Below, one piece after another: positions 27,277 to 35,772 of a stretch of DNA of 36,429 bases. The notes below the pieces were generated by a model, which saw only the letters and a program-made list of their open reading frames with translations, was not told the origin of the DNA and made no database searches. The stretch is taken from the NCBI GenBank assembly GCA_024226255.1, contig JAAELU010000266.1, forward strand, positions 1 through 36,429. Direction: 5' to 3'. Source of the DNA: a bacterium (lineage in GTDB: Bacteria; Actinomycetota; Acidimicrobiia; Spongiisociales; UBA5794). The translations under genes and the position numbers were made by a program. Numbering within the stretch: the first letter of the stretch is position 1; each line of letters begins with the position of its first letter.

Positions 27277-28254
27277 ATGACTGGCGTGTTGGGGTTCGGC
27301 GGCTACGTCCCGGACCGCGTGATGACGAATGCCGATTGGGCCGAAGTGGTCGATACGACCGACGAGTGGATCACGACACGTACAGGTATCAAGGAGCGCC
27401 GCTTCGCCGCCGACGACGAGGCCACACTCGATTTGGCGGCCCACGCTGCTGAGAGAGCGATGCAAGATGCCGGTATTGGGCCGGCCGACATCGGCGAGAT
27501 CATCGTCGCCACCGACACGCCGGAGGTCTACACGCCGGACACCGCATCCTTTCTGCAGCATCGCCTGGGGTGCGGCAACGTCCCGGCATACGACCTGGGT
27601 GGTAGCGGTTGCGCCGGATTCGTGCAGGGACTCGATGTCGCTCGGGCGCGAATTGCTTTCGCGCCACGCAACGTGCTCGTGGTCGGAGTCGAACTCATAT
27701 CGCGCCTGATCTCTTGGAAGGAGCGCGAGACCTGCGTGCTCTTTGGCGATGGCGCCGGCGCCGTCGTGCTTGGCCCGGACGCCGGTCATGCTGAGCTGCT
27801 CGACGTTGTTGCCGGTACGGACGGATCAATGACGGGCATTCTCACACTGTCTACAGGCGGGACGCGAGACCCGTTCACGATTGAAACCGCCAAGTCCGGC
27901 GCCCACCAGCACCTCGAGATGAACGGACGCGAAGTCTTCAAGCAGGCGGTAACCCGAATGAGCGCCGCGGTGCTGGAGGTGCTCGATCGCGTAGACCGGA
28001 GCGTCGCGGATGTCGCGTTGGTGGTTCCCCACCAGGCGAACAAGCGCATCATCGACGCGGTGACTCGCAGGCTCGGGGTCGACGATGGCGTGACATTTGT
28101 CAACGTCGACTATTTCGGCAACACCGGCTCGGCATCGGTTCCATTGGGACTGTGGCAGGCCCGAGAACAGGGCCGGGTGGCCAACGGCGATCTGGTGATC
28201 CTCACCGCCTTTGGAGCGGGGTTCCACTGGGCAGCGGCCGCAATCCAGTTCTAG
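27277..28254 (+). CDS. fabH: Beta-ketoacyl-ACP synthase III
   Basis: Starts fatty-acid chains by condensing acyl-CoA with malonyl-ACP. The catalytic triad is present: Cys112 (GGSGCAGF), His251 (VPHQANKR) and Asn281 (YFGNTGSASVPLG). The product of 325 residues begins MTGVLGFGGYVPDRVMTNAD, as in FabH, and has the DEWITTRTGIKERR block. The ATG at 27277 is chosen because GGAG lies six bases upstream; a longer in-frame extension reaches into the opposite flavin-reductase gene and lacks homology. It stands alone with no other fab genes nearby, so it could serve a specialised starter reaction. Confidence 0.93.
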   Translation: MTGVLGFGGYVPDRVMTNADWAEVVDTTDEWITTRTGIKERRFAADDEATLDLAAHAAERAMQDAGIGPADIGEIIVATDTPEVYTPDTASFLQHRLGCGNVPAYDLGGSGCAGFVQGLDVARARIAFAPRNVLVVGVELISRLISWKERETCVLFGDGAGAVVLGPDAGHAELLDVVAGTDGSMTGILTLSTGGTRDPFTIETAKSGAHQHLEMNGREVFKQAVTRMSAAVLEVLDRVDRSVADVALVVPHQANKRIIDAVTRRLGVDDGVTFVNVDYFGNTGSASVPLGLWQAREQGRVANGDLVILTAFGAGFHWAAAAIQF

Positions 28255-28268
28255 ACGAACGTATCAGA

Positions 28269-28297
28269 TATCACGCAGCGAGTATTAGTACGTGATA
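28269..28297. terminator. Hairpin in the fabH/HDOD convergent gap
   Basis: TATCACG (28269-28275) pairs with CGTGATA (28291-28297) around a 15-base loop, 14 bases after fabH. An alternative stem, GTATCA (28261-28266) with TGATAC (28293-28298), overlaps it. The tail is only weakly T-rich (CTTCTCT), so termination is likely but not certain. Confidence 0.4.
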
Positions 28298-28309
28298 CTT
28301 CTCTAGCTG

Positions 28310-28330
28310 AAGTCGAAAGTCACAAGTCGG
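28310..28330. repeat. Three heptamer units (AAGTCGA, AAGTCAC, AAGTCGG)
   Basis: Tandem 7-base units at 28310, 28317 and 28324 share AAGTC. This short, degenerate run sits between two convergent genes and probably belongs to the same repeat family as the arrays at 2171, 8107 and 11800. Confidence 0.5.
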
Positions 28331-28338
28331 CGTTCCCG

Positions 28339-29523
28339 CTACGGATTCGCCGCCCGGTACTCGAGCTCTTCGGCGGCTTCGATCCAGGCAGCGGTGTGGT
28401 CCCAAAGATCGAATTGACCCATCAACTCGAGGTCGATGTTCGGCAGCGTGCCATTGCCGGGGCGTTGCACCAGGGCGTGGGCGATGTGCACGAGAGCTGC
28501 ACCACCCAATTCACTGAAGTTGCCTGCCGAGGGTCGGTGGTGGTGGGCGACGGCTTCCACGACGTTGTCGGCAAGGTTCCAAGTCGAGAGCAGGTACGCC
28601 CCTATCAGGGCATGGTCGGCTCCGAAGGCGCTGCTCTCAGCCGCCAGATCGTCCCCGTCCAGGTATCCGGCGTAGTCGCCCGGCCAGCTGGTTGCCATCA
28701 CGAGCTTGCCACAGTCGTGCAGCATTCCTGCCAGGAATGCGGTGTCCCGATCTGTTGCCGAAACGCCTTCGATCCGAGCGACGATTCGCGTGAACGCCGC
28801 CACTGCAAGCGACCGCTGCCTGATCGACTCAGCAGCAGCGGCGGTGGCTGGAGAAGGCCGGCCGTAGAGACCGACAGACATGACCAGTGCCATTATCGGA
28901 TTCATACCGATCATGGTGACGGCCTTGTCGATCGTCGTGATCTCCTGGCGGAAGGCGAAAAAGGCGGAGTTGACGTGCTGCAGCACCTTGGCCGTTAAGG
29001 CCGGATCTTGGCTGATGATGGCGGCGACCCGCGCTAGCGAGGGGTCCTTCGCTCTCATTTCGGCAGCGATGGCGGTATACGCGCTTGGGGCACTCGGCAA
29101 CCGCTCGGTCCGCTGCAGTGCTTGTTGCAGGCCGGGCTCTGCCAGCCAGGCCTCGAGTTCGTATCGCCTTCGAAGTACCTCGGCTATTGCGTCGAGGTCC
29201 CAGGGACGGGGCAGACAGCGGTGGGCAACACCACTGGAGGTGAGCGAGCCAACTTCTCTGGCGTCGGCGACAAGCACCCTGACAACATCGGGGAACCGTG
29301 TCTCCACGGCTCTGCAGAGATCTACCCCGTCCATACCTTCGAGGTGGACGTCGGTAAACACATAATCGGCCGGGCGGCCGGCGAGGTCGGCAAGTGCCGT
29401 TTCTGCAGTTGGCATATGGCGGGTCTCAACCGACAAGGGCGTCTTGAGCAGGCGGGCGCCAAGGGAGGCCGCCGCCGCTTGGTCGCCCAACACAAATAGC
29501 AGTCTTGGGATTGGAGCCGTCAC
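28339..29523 (-). CDS. Receiver-like plus HDOD domain signalling protein
   Basis: A 394-residue cytosolic protein. Residues 6-118 form a receiver-like domain with the phospho-acceptor position Asp58 (VFTDVHLEGMDG), but the conserved Thr is Ala (LVADAR) and the conserved Lys is Arg (CLPRPW, about 106), so phosphorylation may be altered or lost. Residues about 130-340 form an HDOD domain (DPALTAKVLQHVNSAFF, then GMLHDCGK with His269-Asp270). HDOD proteins act in bacterial signalling, often without proven enzymatic activity. The GTG start overlaps the stop of the upstream small gene (GTGA). A cognate kinase could be the one encoded at 30551-32032, but this is only proximity. Confidence 0.88.
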   Translation of the reverse strand: MTAPIPRLLFVLGDQAAAASLGARLLKTPLSVETRHMPTAETALADLAGRPADYVFTDVHLEGMDGVDLCRAVETRFPDVVRVLVADAREVGSLTSSGVAHRCLPRPWDLDAIAEVLRRRYELEAWLAEPGLQQALQRTERLPSAPSAYTAIAAEMRAKDPSLARVAAIISQDPALTAKVLQHVNSAFFAFRQEITTIDKAVTMIGMNPIMALVMSVGLYGRPSPATAAAAESIRQRSLAVAAFTRIVARIEGVSATDRDTAFLAGMLHDCGKLVMATSWPGDYAGYLDGDDLAAESSAFGADHALIGAYLLSTWNLADNVVEAVAHHHRPSAGNFSELGGAALVHIAHALVQRPGNGTLPNIDLELMGQFDLWDHTAAWIEAAEELEYRAANP

Positions 29524-29738
29524 GCCGCCGGATCAGTGTCGAACGGGACTAGTGATTCCCAATCCTCGAGGCGGTACCCACGATCGATCCAACTGACGAA
29601 GGCATCGTCAGTGGGCTGCGGAGCATCGGAGGTGCAATCCGCGGCGGCCACGAAGCCGACAACTTCGCAGCCGGATTCACCAATGCTGCAACAATCGATC
29701 GGACGAGAGCGCCTGGGTGTCGAAGCTTTCGTGCTCAT
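29520..29738 (-). CDS. Small Cys-containing protein of unknown function
   Basis: A 72-residue frame starting MSTKASTPRRSRPID, with cysteines at 16, 17, 24 and 35 (DCCSIGESGC...ADC) and an acidic, aromatic C-terminal half (FVSWIDRGYRLEDWESL). I recognise no family. The ATG at 29736-29738 has GAGGG close upstream. It begins 28 bases after the selenoprotein-like oxidoreductase gene, and its stop overlaps the HDOD gene by four bases, so the three are probably one transcript. The cysteine cluster could be a metal site or a thiol target for its neighbour, but nothing in the sequence proves this. Confidence 0.6.
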   Translation of the reverse strand: MSTKASTPRRSRPIDCCSIGESGCEVVGFVAAADCTSDAPQPTDDAFVSWIDRGYRLEDWESLVPFDTDPAA

Positions 29739-29766
29739 GTGGCCCTCGTCGGCCAGAACGCGGCGC

Positions 29767-30393
29767 CTATAAGAGCTTTTCTGGACGCTCCCCCAGGTCA
29801 GGCGATTCGGTCCGAGTCCGCTTGAGTTCCCAGAAGCCTGGCACGGTTGTGACCGCCACCATGCCATCCCAGAGTTGGAGTGCTTGGTCACGCGGCAGGA
29901 CCCGAGTTATCACGGGGCCGAATATGCCGACCCGATCTCCATTGAGATCGTCGAAACCGATGATCGGCGTTCCAATGTCGGTACCGGCCAGGTCGAGCCC
30001 GACGGCCATCCGCTCAGCGATCGGATCGTCCCAGGTTGGGTCGTCGAAGGCAGGGCCATGGTCTCCTCCAATCCCAGCAGCCGGCAGCGCTTCCGCCGGA
30101 TCGAACGAGTAGTCCTTGTCGTGATGGATCCTCGTGGCAACTTCCCAATACCAAGCGAAGACGCCGTCGTTTCCAAGGGAGGCACGCACCGACTCCATGA
30201 CACGCAGCAGATTGTGGGTGAATCGATACTTGGGATACCACCTCGAGTCGTCCGCCAGCTCGTTCTTCATGAGCAAGCTGATCGGCTGCCAATTGACCCG
30301 CAGATCACGTTCCGGCGTTACCTCTTCGACAACCCACCTGGCTGTCACCCAGCACCACGGTCATATGGGGTCAACCCAGAAGTCAATATCCAT
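29767..30393 (-). CDS. DsbA-fold oxidoreductase (Rv2466c-like), probable selenoprotein with UPWC active site
   Basis: The complete family frame runs from ATG 30391-30393 (MDIDFWVDPI) through an in-frame TGA (30361-30363) into PWCWVTARWVVEEV and ends PGFWELKRTRTESPDL. It closely follows M. tuberculosis Rv2466c, a mycothiol-dependent DsbA-fold nitroreductase of about the same size, whose active site is CPWC. Here the first Cys codon is TGA, so with recoding the protein is 208 residues with Sec11-Pro-Trp-Cys14. A hairpin with a GGU-containing loop begins 13-14 bases after the TGA (see the SECIS entry). Starting instead at GTG 30346-30348 would delete the whole active site. A cis-Pro loop (GTPIIGF) is present. 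It is co-directional with the small Cys-containing gene and the HDOD gene. The alternative is a nonsense mutation or sequence error. Confidence 0.85.
30327..30347 (-). promoter_or_regulatory. SECIS-like hairpin downstream of the in-frame UGA
   Basis: On the minus strand GACAGCC (30346-30340) pairs with GGTTGTC (30334-30328), seven base pairs with one G-U, extended by a U-G pair. The apical loop AGGTG contains the GGU expected by bacterial SelB. The loop starts 21 bases after the UGA, inside the 16-37 base window described for bacterial SECIS elements. Confidence 0.75.
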
Positions 30394-30550
30394 GAAGCCG
30401 CACACTAGGAGACTGTTTCCCAGGCGACCTCGCGTTGCTCGAGTTACGGCGCGTCGTGACTAGCTACAACGCGATCATGCCAAATAGTTCTGTTGAGTCG
30501 ACGTTCGAACAGCCGACATAAGAAGGGAGACAACTGATTCGGTAGCAACA

Positions 30551-32032
30551 ATGTCAAAGACCTCATACCTTCGGCGCGCTGCTCGCGATCCGAAGAAGTC
30601 CGGCTTCAAGTGGTCGGTCATCGCGGGTACCTCCGTGCTGATAATCAGCGCTTTGGTGCTCTCCAATGCCCGTGCAACCTCCCAGGTTGCCGACGATGGA
30701 ATCGCCCTGACACGAGCTGAAGCTGCCTTGGGCGCCAACGACCTGGCACTAAAGGCTCTGGGTCAAGCAGTGCTGCTCGCTGAAGACAACGCCCTTGGCG
30801 TCGCCGACGAGACAACGCTTCGACTGGCAGTCGATGAGGCGAGTACGACACTGGCTGAGCTGGATGCCCGAGTGGCAGAACTGGCGGAGGCGATTCAACC
30901 CGACATCCCGGCAGTTCGGCTAGCCGCTTCTGCGGTCGCCGAAGGCAACTCGGTCGTGAGGATGATCAATAGCGGAGGCATCGACGGCGCCGGGATTGCG
31001 TTGACCGGCCCCGTGGTCACAAGTTTCGAAGCACTGCGCGACGAGCTCAGTGCCGTACGAGCCGCCGAGGAGACGGCGCTCATGTCCACCGGCGCCACCG
31101 CTTCTCGGATTGCCGAGATCGTCACATTCCTCGTTGCTCTTCTCCTTCCCCTCGGAGCGGTACTGGCCTATCGCTATGCCGCCCGACGCCAACTGCACAC
31201 GGCCGAAGTGCAGCTCGACGCCCGACTCGAAGCTGAGCGCGAGGTCGTGCGGGCCAAGGATGAGTTCATCGGCAACATCTCGCACGAGCTGCGCACACCG
31301 CTGACATCGATCTTTGGATTCTCAGAACTGCTTCTCGAGTCAGGTGTGGTCGATCCCAATTCAGCGATGGATCTGATCGGACTGATCAACTACGAGTCCG
31401 CCGAACTCACCCGCATGGTCGAGGACCTTCTGGTGTCGGCGCGGGTGGAAGCCAACGCCTTGGTTTACAAGTATGAGCCAGTCGACGTCGCCACGCAGCT
31501 CGAATCTGTCATGTCAACCATGAAGCACGCCGGCTCCGATGTAGACATCCTGGTTGCGGACAACATGTGCTGGGGAGATCCAGTGCGAGTCCGTCAAGTG
31601 TTGCGCAACTTGCTGTCGAACGCTCAACGATATGGCGGACCGAAGATCCGCATCACTGCTCGCCAAGAGGGAGACCAACTCGAGATCGTCGTGGCCGACA
31701 ACGGTCAGGGCGTGCCCACAGAGATGGAACCTCGCCTCTTCACCCGGTTTGTCCACGGGGGCAAAGAGGCCCTGATGACCGGATCGGTTGGCCTTGGTCT
31801 CTCTGTAGTCGGCTCGTTGGTCGAGGACATGGGAGGATCGGTCAGCTACGACAACCATGACGGTTGGGTGAGGTTCGTCGTCCACATGCCGGTCGACGCT
31901 CCGGCGCCAAAGGTTCCGACTGAAGATGAGACGATCGAAGCCGCCAGCGCCGTTCAAGCGGCGTTCCTCAAGAGTTGGCTAAACGAGCGCCGAGACCAGG
32001 ATGTGGTGGCGCATGCCGACGATGGCGTCTAG
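30551..32032 (+). CDS. Membrane sensor histidine kinase
   Basis: A 493-residue two-component kinase. Membrane helices at about 22-39 and 188-210 enclose an extracytoplasmic helical sensor region of about 150 residues, with no recognisable ligand domain. The cytoplasmic part has the H box ISHELRTPLTSIFGFSEL (His245), N box VLRNLLSNAQRYGG (Asn358), G1 VADNGQGVP and G2 GSVGLGLSVV. No clear HAMP domain is seen between the second helix and the H box. The 3' end overlaps the next gene, so kinase and surface protein are co-expressed. A stand-alone receiver protein lies at 35773-36153. A GGGAG 20 bases before the ATG is too far to be a strong ribosome binding site. Confidence 0.93.
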   Translation: MSKTSYLRRAARDPKKSGFKWSVIAGTSVLIISALVLSNARATSQVADDGIALTRAEAALGANDLALKALGQAVLLAEDNALGVADETTLRLAVDEASTTLAELDARVAELAEAIQPDIPAVRLAASAVAEGNSVVRMINSGGIDGAGIALTGPVVTSFEALRDELSAVRAAEETALMSTGATASRIAEIVTFLVALLLPLGAVLAYRYAARRQLHTAEVQLDARLEAEREVVRAKDEFIGNISHELRTPLTSIFGFSELLLESGVVDPNSAMDLIGLINYESAELTRMVEDLLVSARVEANALVYKYEPVDVATQLESVMSTMKHAGSDVDILVADNMCWGDPVRVRQVLRNLLSNAQRYGGPKIRITARQEGDQLEIVVADNGQGVPTEMEPRLFTRFVHGGKEALMTGSVGLGLSVVGSLVEDMGGSVSYDNHDGWVRFVVHMPVDAPAPKVPTEDETIEAASAVQAAFLKSWLNERRDQDVVAHADDGV

Positions 32033-35000
32033 CTCTTCACAGGCACCGCTCCGATCGCGTCGATGGGTCGCCACGACGGCCGCGGCCGCTCTCGTGGCTC
32101 TGGCGGTAGCCGTTCCCATGGCGCAGGCTGCCACCTCGGCTGGGGACTACTTGGACACGTTCCAGACGTTTGGCTACAGCGGAAGCCAGGGCTCGCTTCC
32201 TTGGACGAGTCCATGGTTGGAAGTCGGCGATGACGGCAACGCTTGGTTGGGTTCTATCAGAGTCGAGATTGAGCCCCACTGCGCCAATGTGGTGTGTCTG
32301 ACATTCTCCCGCCGCGACCAACAACCCGGCACGATCGCCCGATCGGCAGACTTGACATCCGGTGACACGGCCACGCTGACCTATGACCACAAGCGGCATG
32401 AACACGCCGGCACCAGTGAAGGCGTCGTTCGCCTCGAGGTTTCCGCAACCGGAACCGGAGGCTGGACCCTGCTGCGAGAGTTCACACTCGACACAACAGA
32501 TGCTTCCAACCAGCCTGCGAGCCACGACCTCACACCGTGGATTTCGCCAACGACGACAATTCGATTCGAGTTGATCGGGGCTACCAACGACTCTCACCTC
32601 AATATCGACAATGTCCGTATCGAGCTGTTCCGCAACGACAATGTGGCCCCGGTTTTGGACCCGATCGCCGATCAGACGATCGACGAGGAAGCACCTTTCG
32701 CATTCACGGCAACCGCTAGCGACGATGCTTCCAATTCGCTGACCTTCGCCCTTGATGGAACGGAACCGACTGGCGCTTTCATGACAGCCGGCGGTGACTT
32801 CACATGGACCCCGACCGAAGCCCAGGGACCCGGCACCTACTCCTTCGACGTAGTGGTGAGCGATGACGGCACACCTGCTCTCTCCGACTCGCAGACCGTG
32901 AACCTCACGGTCGCCGAGGTGAACGCCCCACCGACGCTCGATCCAATCGGTCCGCACGGTGACCTAGAGGGCACACAAATCGCGTTCGTGGCCACGGCTA
33001 GCGATGTGGAGACACCCACCAACCTGCTGGTGTTCAGCCTTGCCGGAGGACCTCCGAGTGGCGCCACCATCTCGGCCAACGGGTCCTTTGCCTGGACACC
33101 CACTGAGGCTCAAGGACCGGGCAGCTACACGTTCGACGTCGTCGTCACCGACAACGGCGCTCCAGCTCGTTCGGACTCCGAGCCGATCACAGTATCGGTG
33201 ACCGAGAGGAACGAGGCGCCGACGATCGCTCCCATCGCCGACACCACTATCGCCGAAGGCACCACGTTGGCGTTCCAAGTGGAGGTGACCGATCCCGACA
33301 CCCCAGCCAACGGCTTCACGTACACATTGTCCGGCGCTCCGGCCGCCGCCACGGTCTCGCCGACCGGCATGTTCACGTGGGAAACGACCGACGCTGACGG
33401 ACCCGGATCCCACACATTCGACGTTGTAGTCACCGACGACGGCACCCCAGCCAGATCCGACACCGAGACATTGACTGTCACGGTGACAGAGGCGAACATC
33501 GCTCCGCAGGTCAATCCGATCAACCCGCTGTCCGTGGCCGAGGGCAGCCCGGTGTCGTTTGTTGCCACCGCGGTCGACATCGACTCGCCGCCTAACTCGT
33601 TTGACTTCTCTCTCTCCGGAGAACCGGCCGGGGCCGAGATCACTGCCGGCGGCGCGTTCACCTGGACGCCCTCGGAGGCGCAGGGCCCCGGTGTCTACTA
33701 CCTCAACGTCCTCGCCACCGATGATGGTGTTCCGCCGATGGTCGGCAGCACCCAGGTGCAGATCACGGTCACAGAAGTCAATTCGGCTCCCGTGCTCAAT
33801 CCGATCACAAGCCGCACGATCGATGAGGGGCGGCTGTTCACCCTGCAGGCCCATGCCTCCGACATCGACGCACCGGACAACTCACTGACGTTCAGTCTCA
33901 TTGGTGGTCCCGATGGGTCATCGATCTCATCAAGTGGTTTCCTCTCTTGGACTCCGAATGAGGCCCAGGGTCCGGGAACACACATCTTTCAGATAGTCGT
34001 GAGCGATAACGGGTCACCAGAACTGACGGACTCGCAGACCGTGACCATTCACGTTATCGATGCCAACAACGCTCCTGTTATCGATCCAATCGGCATCGTC
34101 GATGCGATCGAGGGCCAACTCGTGACATTCACAGCCACAGCTATCGATCCTGACGTACCGGCCAACGGCTTCACCTTTACGACGTCGGGGGCAGTTCCTG
34201 CCGAAGCCGAGGTTACGCCCGCCGGAGTCTTCACGTGGACACCGGGCGAAACGGATGGACCGGGCGCGTACACCTTTGACATCATGGTCACCGACGACGG
34301 CAGCCCAGCGCGCTCGAGCTATGAAAGTGTGACCATCGTCGTGGTCGAGGCCAACCAGGCGCCCGTTCTAGATGCGTTGTCGAAGTACGAGGTGGAGGCC
34401 GGAGTTCCATTCCTCCACATCTTCGCCGCCACCGATCCAGATCTTCCGGTGCAGTCGTTGTCCTACACGGCCAGCGGTCTCCCCGAGGGAGCCACGATGG
34501 CTGATACCGGAGAACTCCGCTGGACACCGAGCATCACAGCCGTCGGCGATACACACCGGATCACCATCAAGGCGACCGACAACGGAGCACCCGCGCTGTC
34601 CGACTCCGCCACGATCACCCTCAGCGTGATTACAGCCAACCTTGCCCCAGTCCTCGAACGCATTGGAGATCAAGAGGTTGTCGCCGGCTCATTGCTGACC
34701 TTCACAGCCCGTGCTTCCGACGCCGACGGTCCAGCGGATGACCTCAGGTTCTCACTGGCGGGCGATGTCCCGGTTGGAGCCATCATCGATCAACGCACCG
34801 GAGCGTTCTCGTGGCGCCCGAGCCTCGCGCAGAATGACGCTGATCATGTCGTCGACGTTATCGTCACCGACCGCGGCGGCGTGCCCAAGAGCGACTCCGA
34901 GACGATCACCATCACGGTGGGCAGGCCGAATGTCCCACCGGTGATTACGCGCCCCGCCAACCAGTCGCACGTGCCCGGCGAGGAGGTGGACCTGGTTGTT

Positions 35001-35657
35001 GGAAGCGCCGATCCGGATGCCTATCCGTCACCTCTCATCCATAGCGCCGAGAACCTCCCACCAGGGCTGTCAATCGATGAGATAACCGGAGCGATCAGCG
35101 GCAAACTCGGGTTCGACGGAATCGCCGGGTCGCCGTACAGCGTGACAGTGAGCGTCTCAGACGGTGATGACACGGCCTCGACAGTGTTCACGTGGGCGAT
35201 CACCGGAATCGCCGACCCGGGAACGCCGAGCCCGACGCGGGGAGCAGTCGTCAACGGAATCACCGCGATCGCATCGCCAGTCGTCGTCAACGAGGCCGAG
35301 GGGACCTTGGGTCGCTCACTCGTGCTGATGTCGCGGGCCGCCCGCGCCAGTGTTTCCGAAATGTCTGCTCCCCTGCTTCTGCTGCTGCTCATCGTCGGGG
35401 CCTTCATCGCCTTCGGCCGAGTAGGTCTGGTCCCGATGCTGCGTCGCGGCACCAAGCACGATGGGGTACTACGCAGGCTGGACCTCGACACCGGCGCCGG
35501 ACTTGTCCACCGATCGTCCGACGGTGCTGACGTCTTCGTACACGTATCCGCCGTCGCGCGCCGCGACCGAGCGACGTTGATACCGGGTGACCTTGTCACC
35601 TTCCGAACAGTCGACGGGGCATATCGCGATCTCGTCACGAAGCTCCGGCGCCGCTAG
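32001..35657 (+). CDS. Cadherin/Ig-repeat surface protein with transmembrane helix and cytoplasmic cold-shock-like domain
   Basis: Up to 1218 residues. Signal peptide about 20-43 (ending MAQA), a jelly-roll or MAM-like head (about 48-210), then nine repeats of about 95 residues beginning N-x-A/P-P (NVAPVLDPI at 214 through NVPPVITRP), each with a WTPTEAQGPG-like centre and a DVVVTDDGTPARSDS-like strand. The last repeat has the He_PIG signature LPPGLSIDEITGAISG. A helix at about 1122-1145 is followed by RRG and a C-terminal domain (1151-1218) resembling a cold-shock domain: GVLRRLDLDTGAGLVH, then DGADVFVHVSAV, then GDLVTF. Positive-inside charge places it in the cytoplasm. Starts at 32001, 32013 or 32022 are all possible; all overlap the kinase gene. 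The adhesin role is inferred from the repeats. Confidence 0.88.
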   Translation: MWWRMPTMASSSSQAPLRSRRWVATTAAAALVALAVAVPMAQAATSAGDYLDTFQTFGYSGSQGSLPWTSPWLEVGDDGNAWLGSIRVEIEPHCANVVCLTFSRRDQQPGTIARSADLTSGDTATLTYDHKRHEHAGTSEGVVRLEVSATGTGGWTLLREFTLDTTDASNQPASHDLTPWISPTTTIRFELIGATNDSHLNIDNVRIELFRNDNVAPVLDPIADQTIDEEAPFAFTATASDDASNSLTFALDGTEPTGAFMTAGGDFTWTPTEAQGPGTYSFDVVVSDDGTPALSDSQTVNLTVAEVNAPPTLDPIGPHGDLEGTQIAFVATASDVETPTNLLVFSLAGGPPSGATISANGSFAWTPTEAQGPGSYTFDVVVTDNGAPARSDSEPITVSVTERNEAPTIAPIADTTIAEGTTLAFQVEVTDPDTPANGFTYTLSGAPAAATVSPTGMFTWETTDADGPGSHTFDVVVTDDGTPARSDTETLTVTVTEANIAPQVNPINPLSVAEGSPVSFVATAVDIDSPPNSFDFSLSGEPAGAEITAGGAFTWTPSEAQGPGVYYLNVLATDDGVPPMVGSTQVQITVTEVNSAPVLNPITSRTIDEGRLFTLQAHASDIDAPDNSLTFSLIGGPDGSSISSSGFLSWTPNEAQGPGTHIFQIVVSDNGSPELTDSQTVTIHVIDANNAPVIDPIGIVDAIEGQLVTFTATAIDPDVPANGFTFTTSGAVPAEAEVTPAGVFTWTPGETDGPGAYTFDIMVTDDGSPARSSYESVTIVVVEANQAPVLDALSKYEVEAGVPFLHIFAATDPDLPVQSLSYTASGLPEGATMADTGELRWTPSITAVGDTHRITIKATDNGAPALSDSATITLSVITANLAPVLERIGDQEVVAGSLLTFTARASDADGPADDLRFSLAGDVPVGAIIDQRTGAFSWRPSLAQNDADHVVDVIVTDRGGVPKSDSETITITVGRPNVPPVITRPANQSHVPGEEVDLVVGSADPDAYPSPLIHSAENLPPGLSIDEITGAISGKLGFDGIAGSPYSVTVSVSDGDDTASTVFTWAITGIADPGTPSPTRGAVVNGITAIASPVVVNEAEGTLGRSLVLMSRAARASVSEMSAPLLLLLLIVGAFIAFGRVGLVPMLRRGTKHDGVLRRLDLDTGAGLVHRSSDGADVFVHVSAVARRDRATLIPGDLVTFRTVDGAYRDLVTKLRRR

Positions 35658-35772
35658 GCGTTTCTGGAGTTCGCTCCCCCTCTACCAGCATCGCGGCGCG
35701 CCCGAATGACTTGTTGAAGAGTCAATCGAGTGAGACGAGAAGTGCGGGTGGCTGCGGCTGGACTGCTGGAGG

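Noticed and set aside
30336-30361. Alternative hairpin GCTG-GGTGA-CAGC with a bulged U after the UGA
   Set aside because: It resembles the E. coli fdhF SECIS in shape, but its loop is only 11 bases from the UGA, too close for SelB geometry; the hairpin at 30327-30347 fits better.
32037-33854. Minus-strand frames opposite the cadherin-repeat protein
   Set aside because: They mirror the internal repeats of the sense gene and have no independent start signals or recognisable domains.
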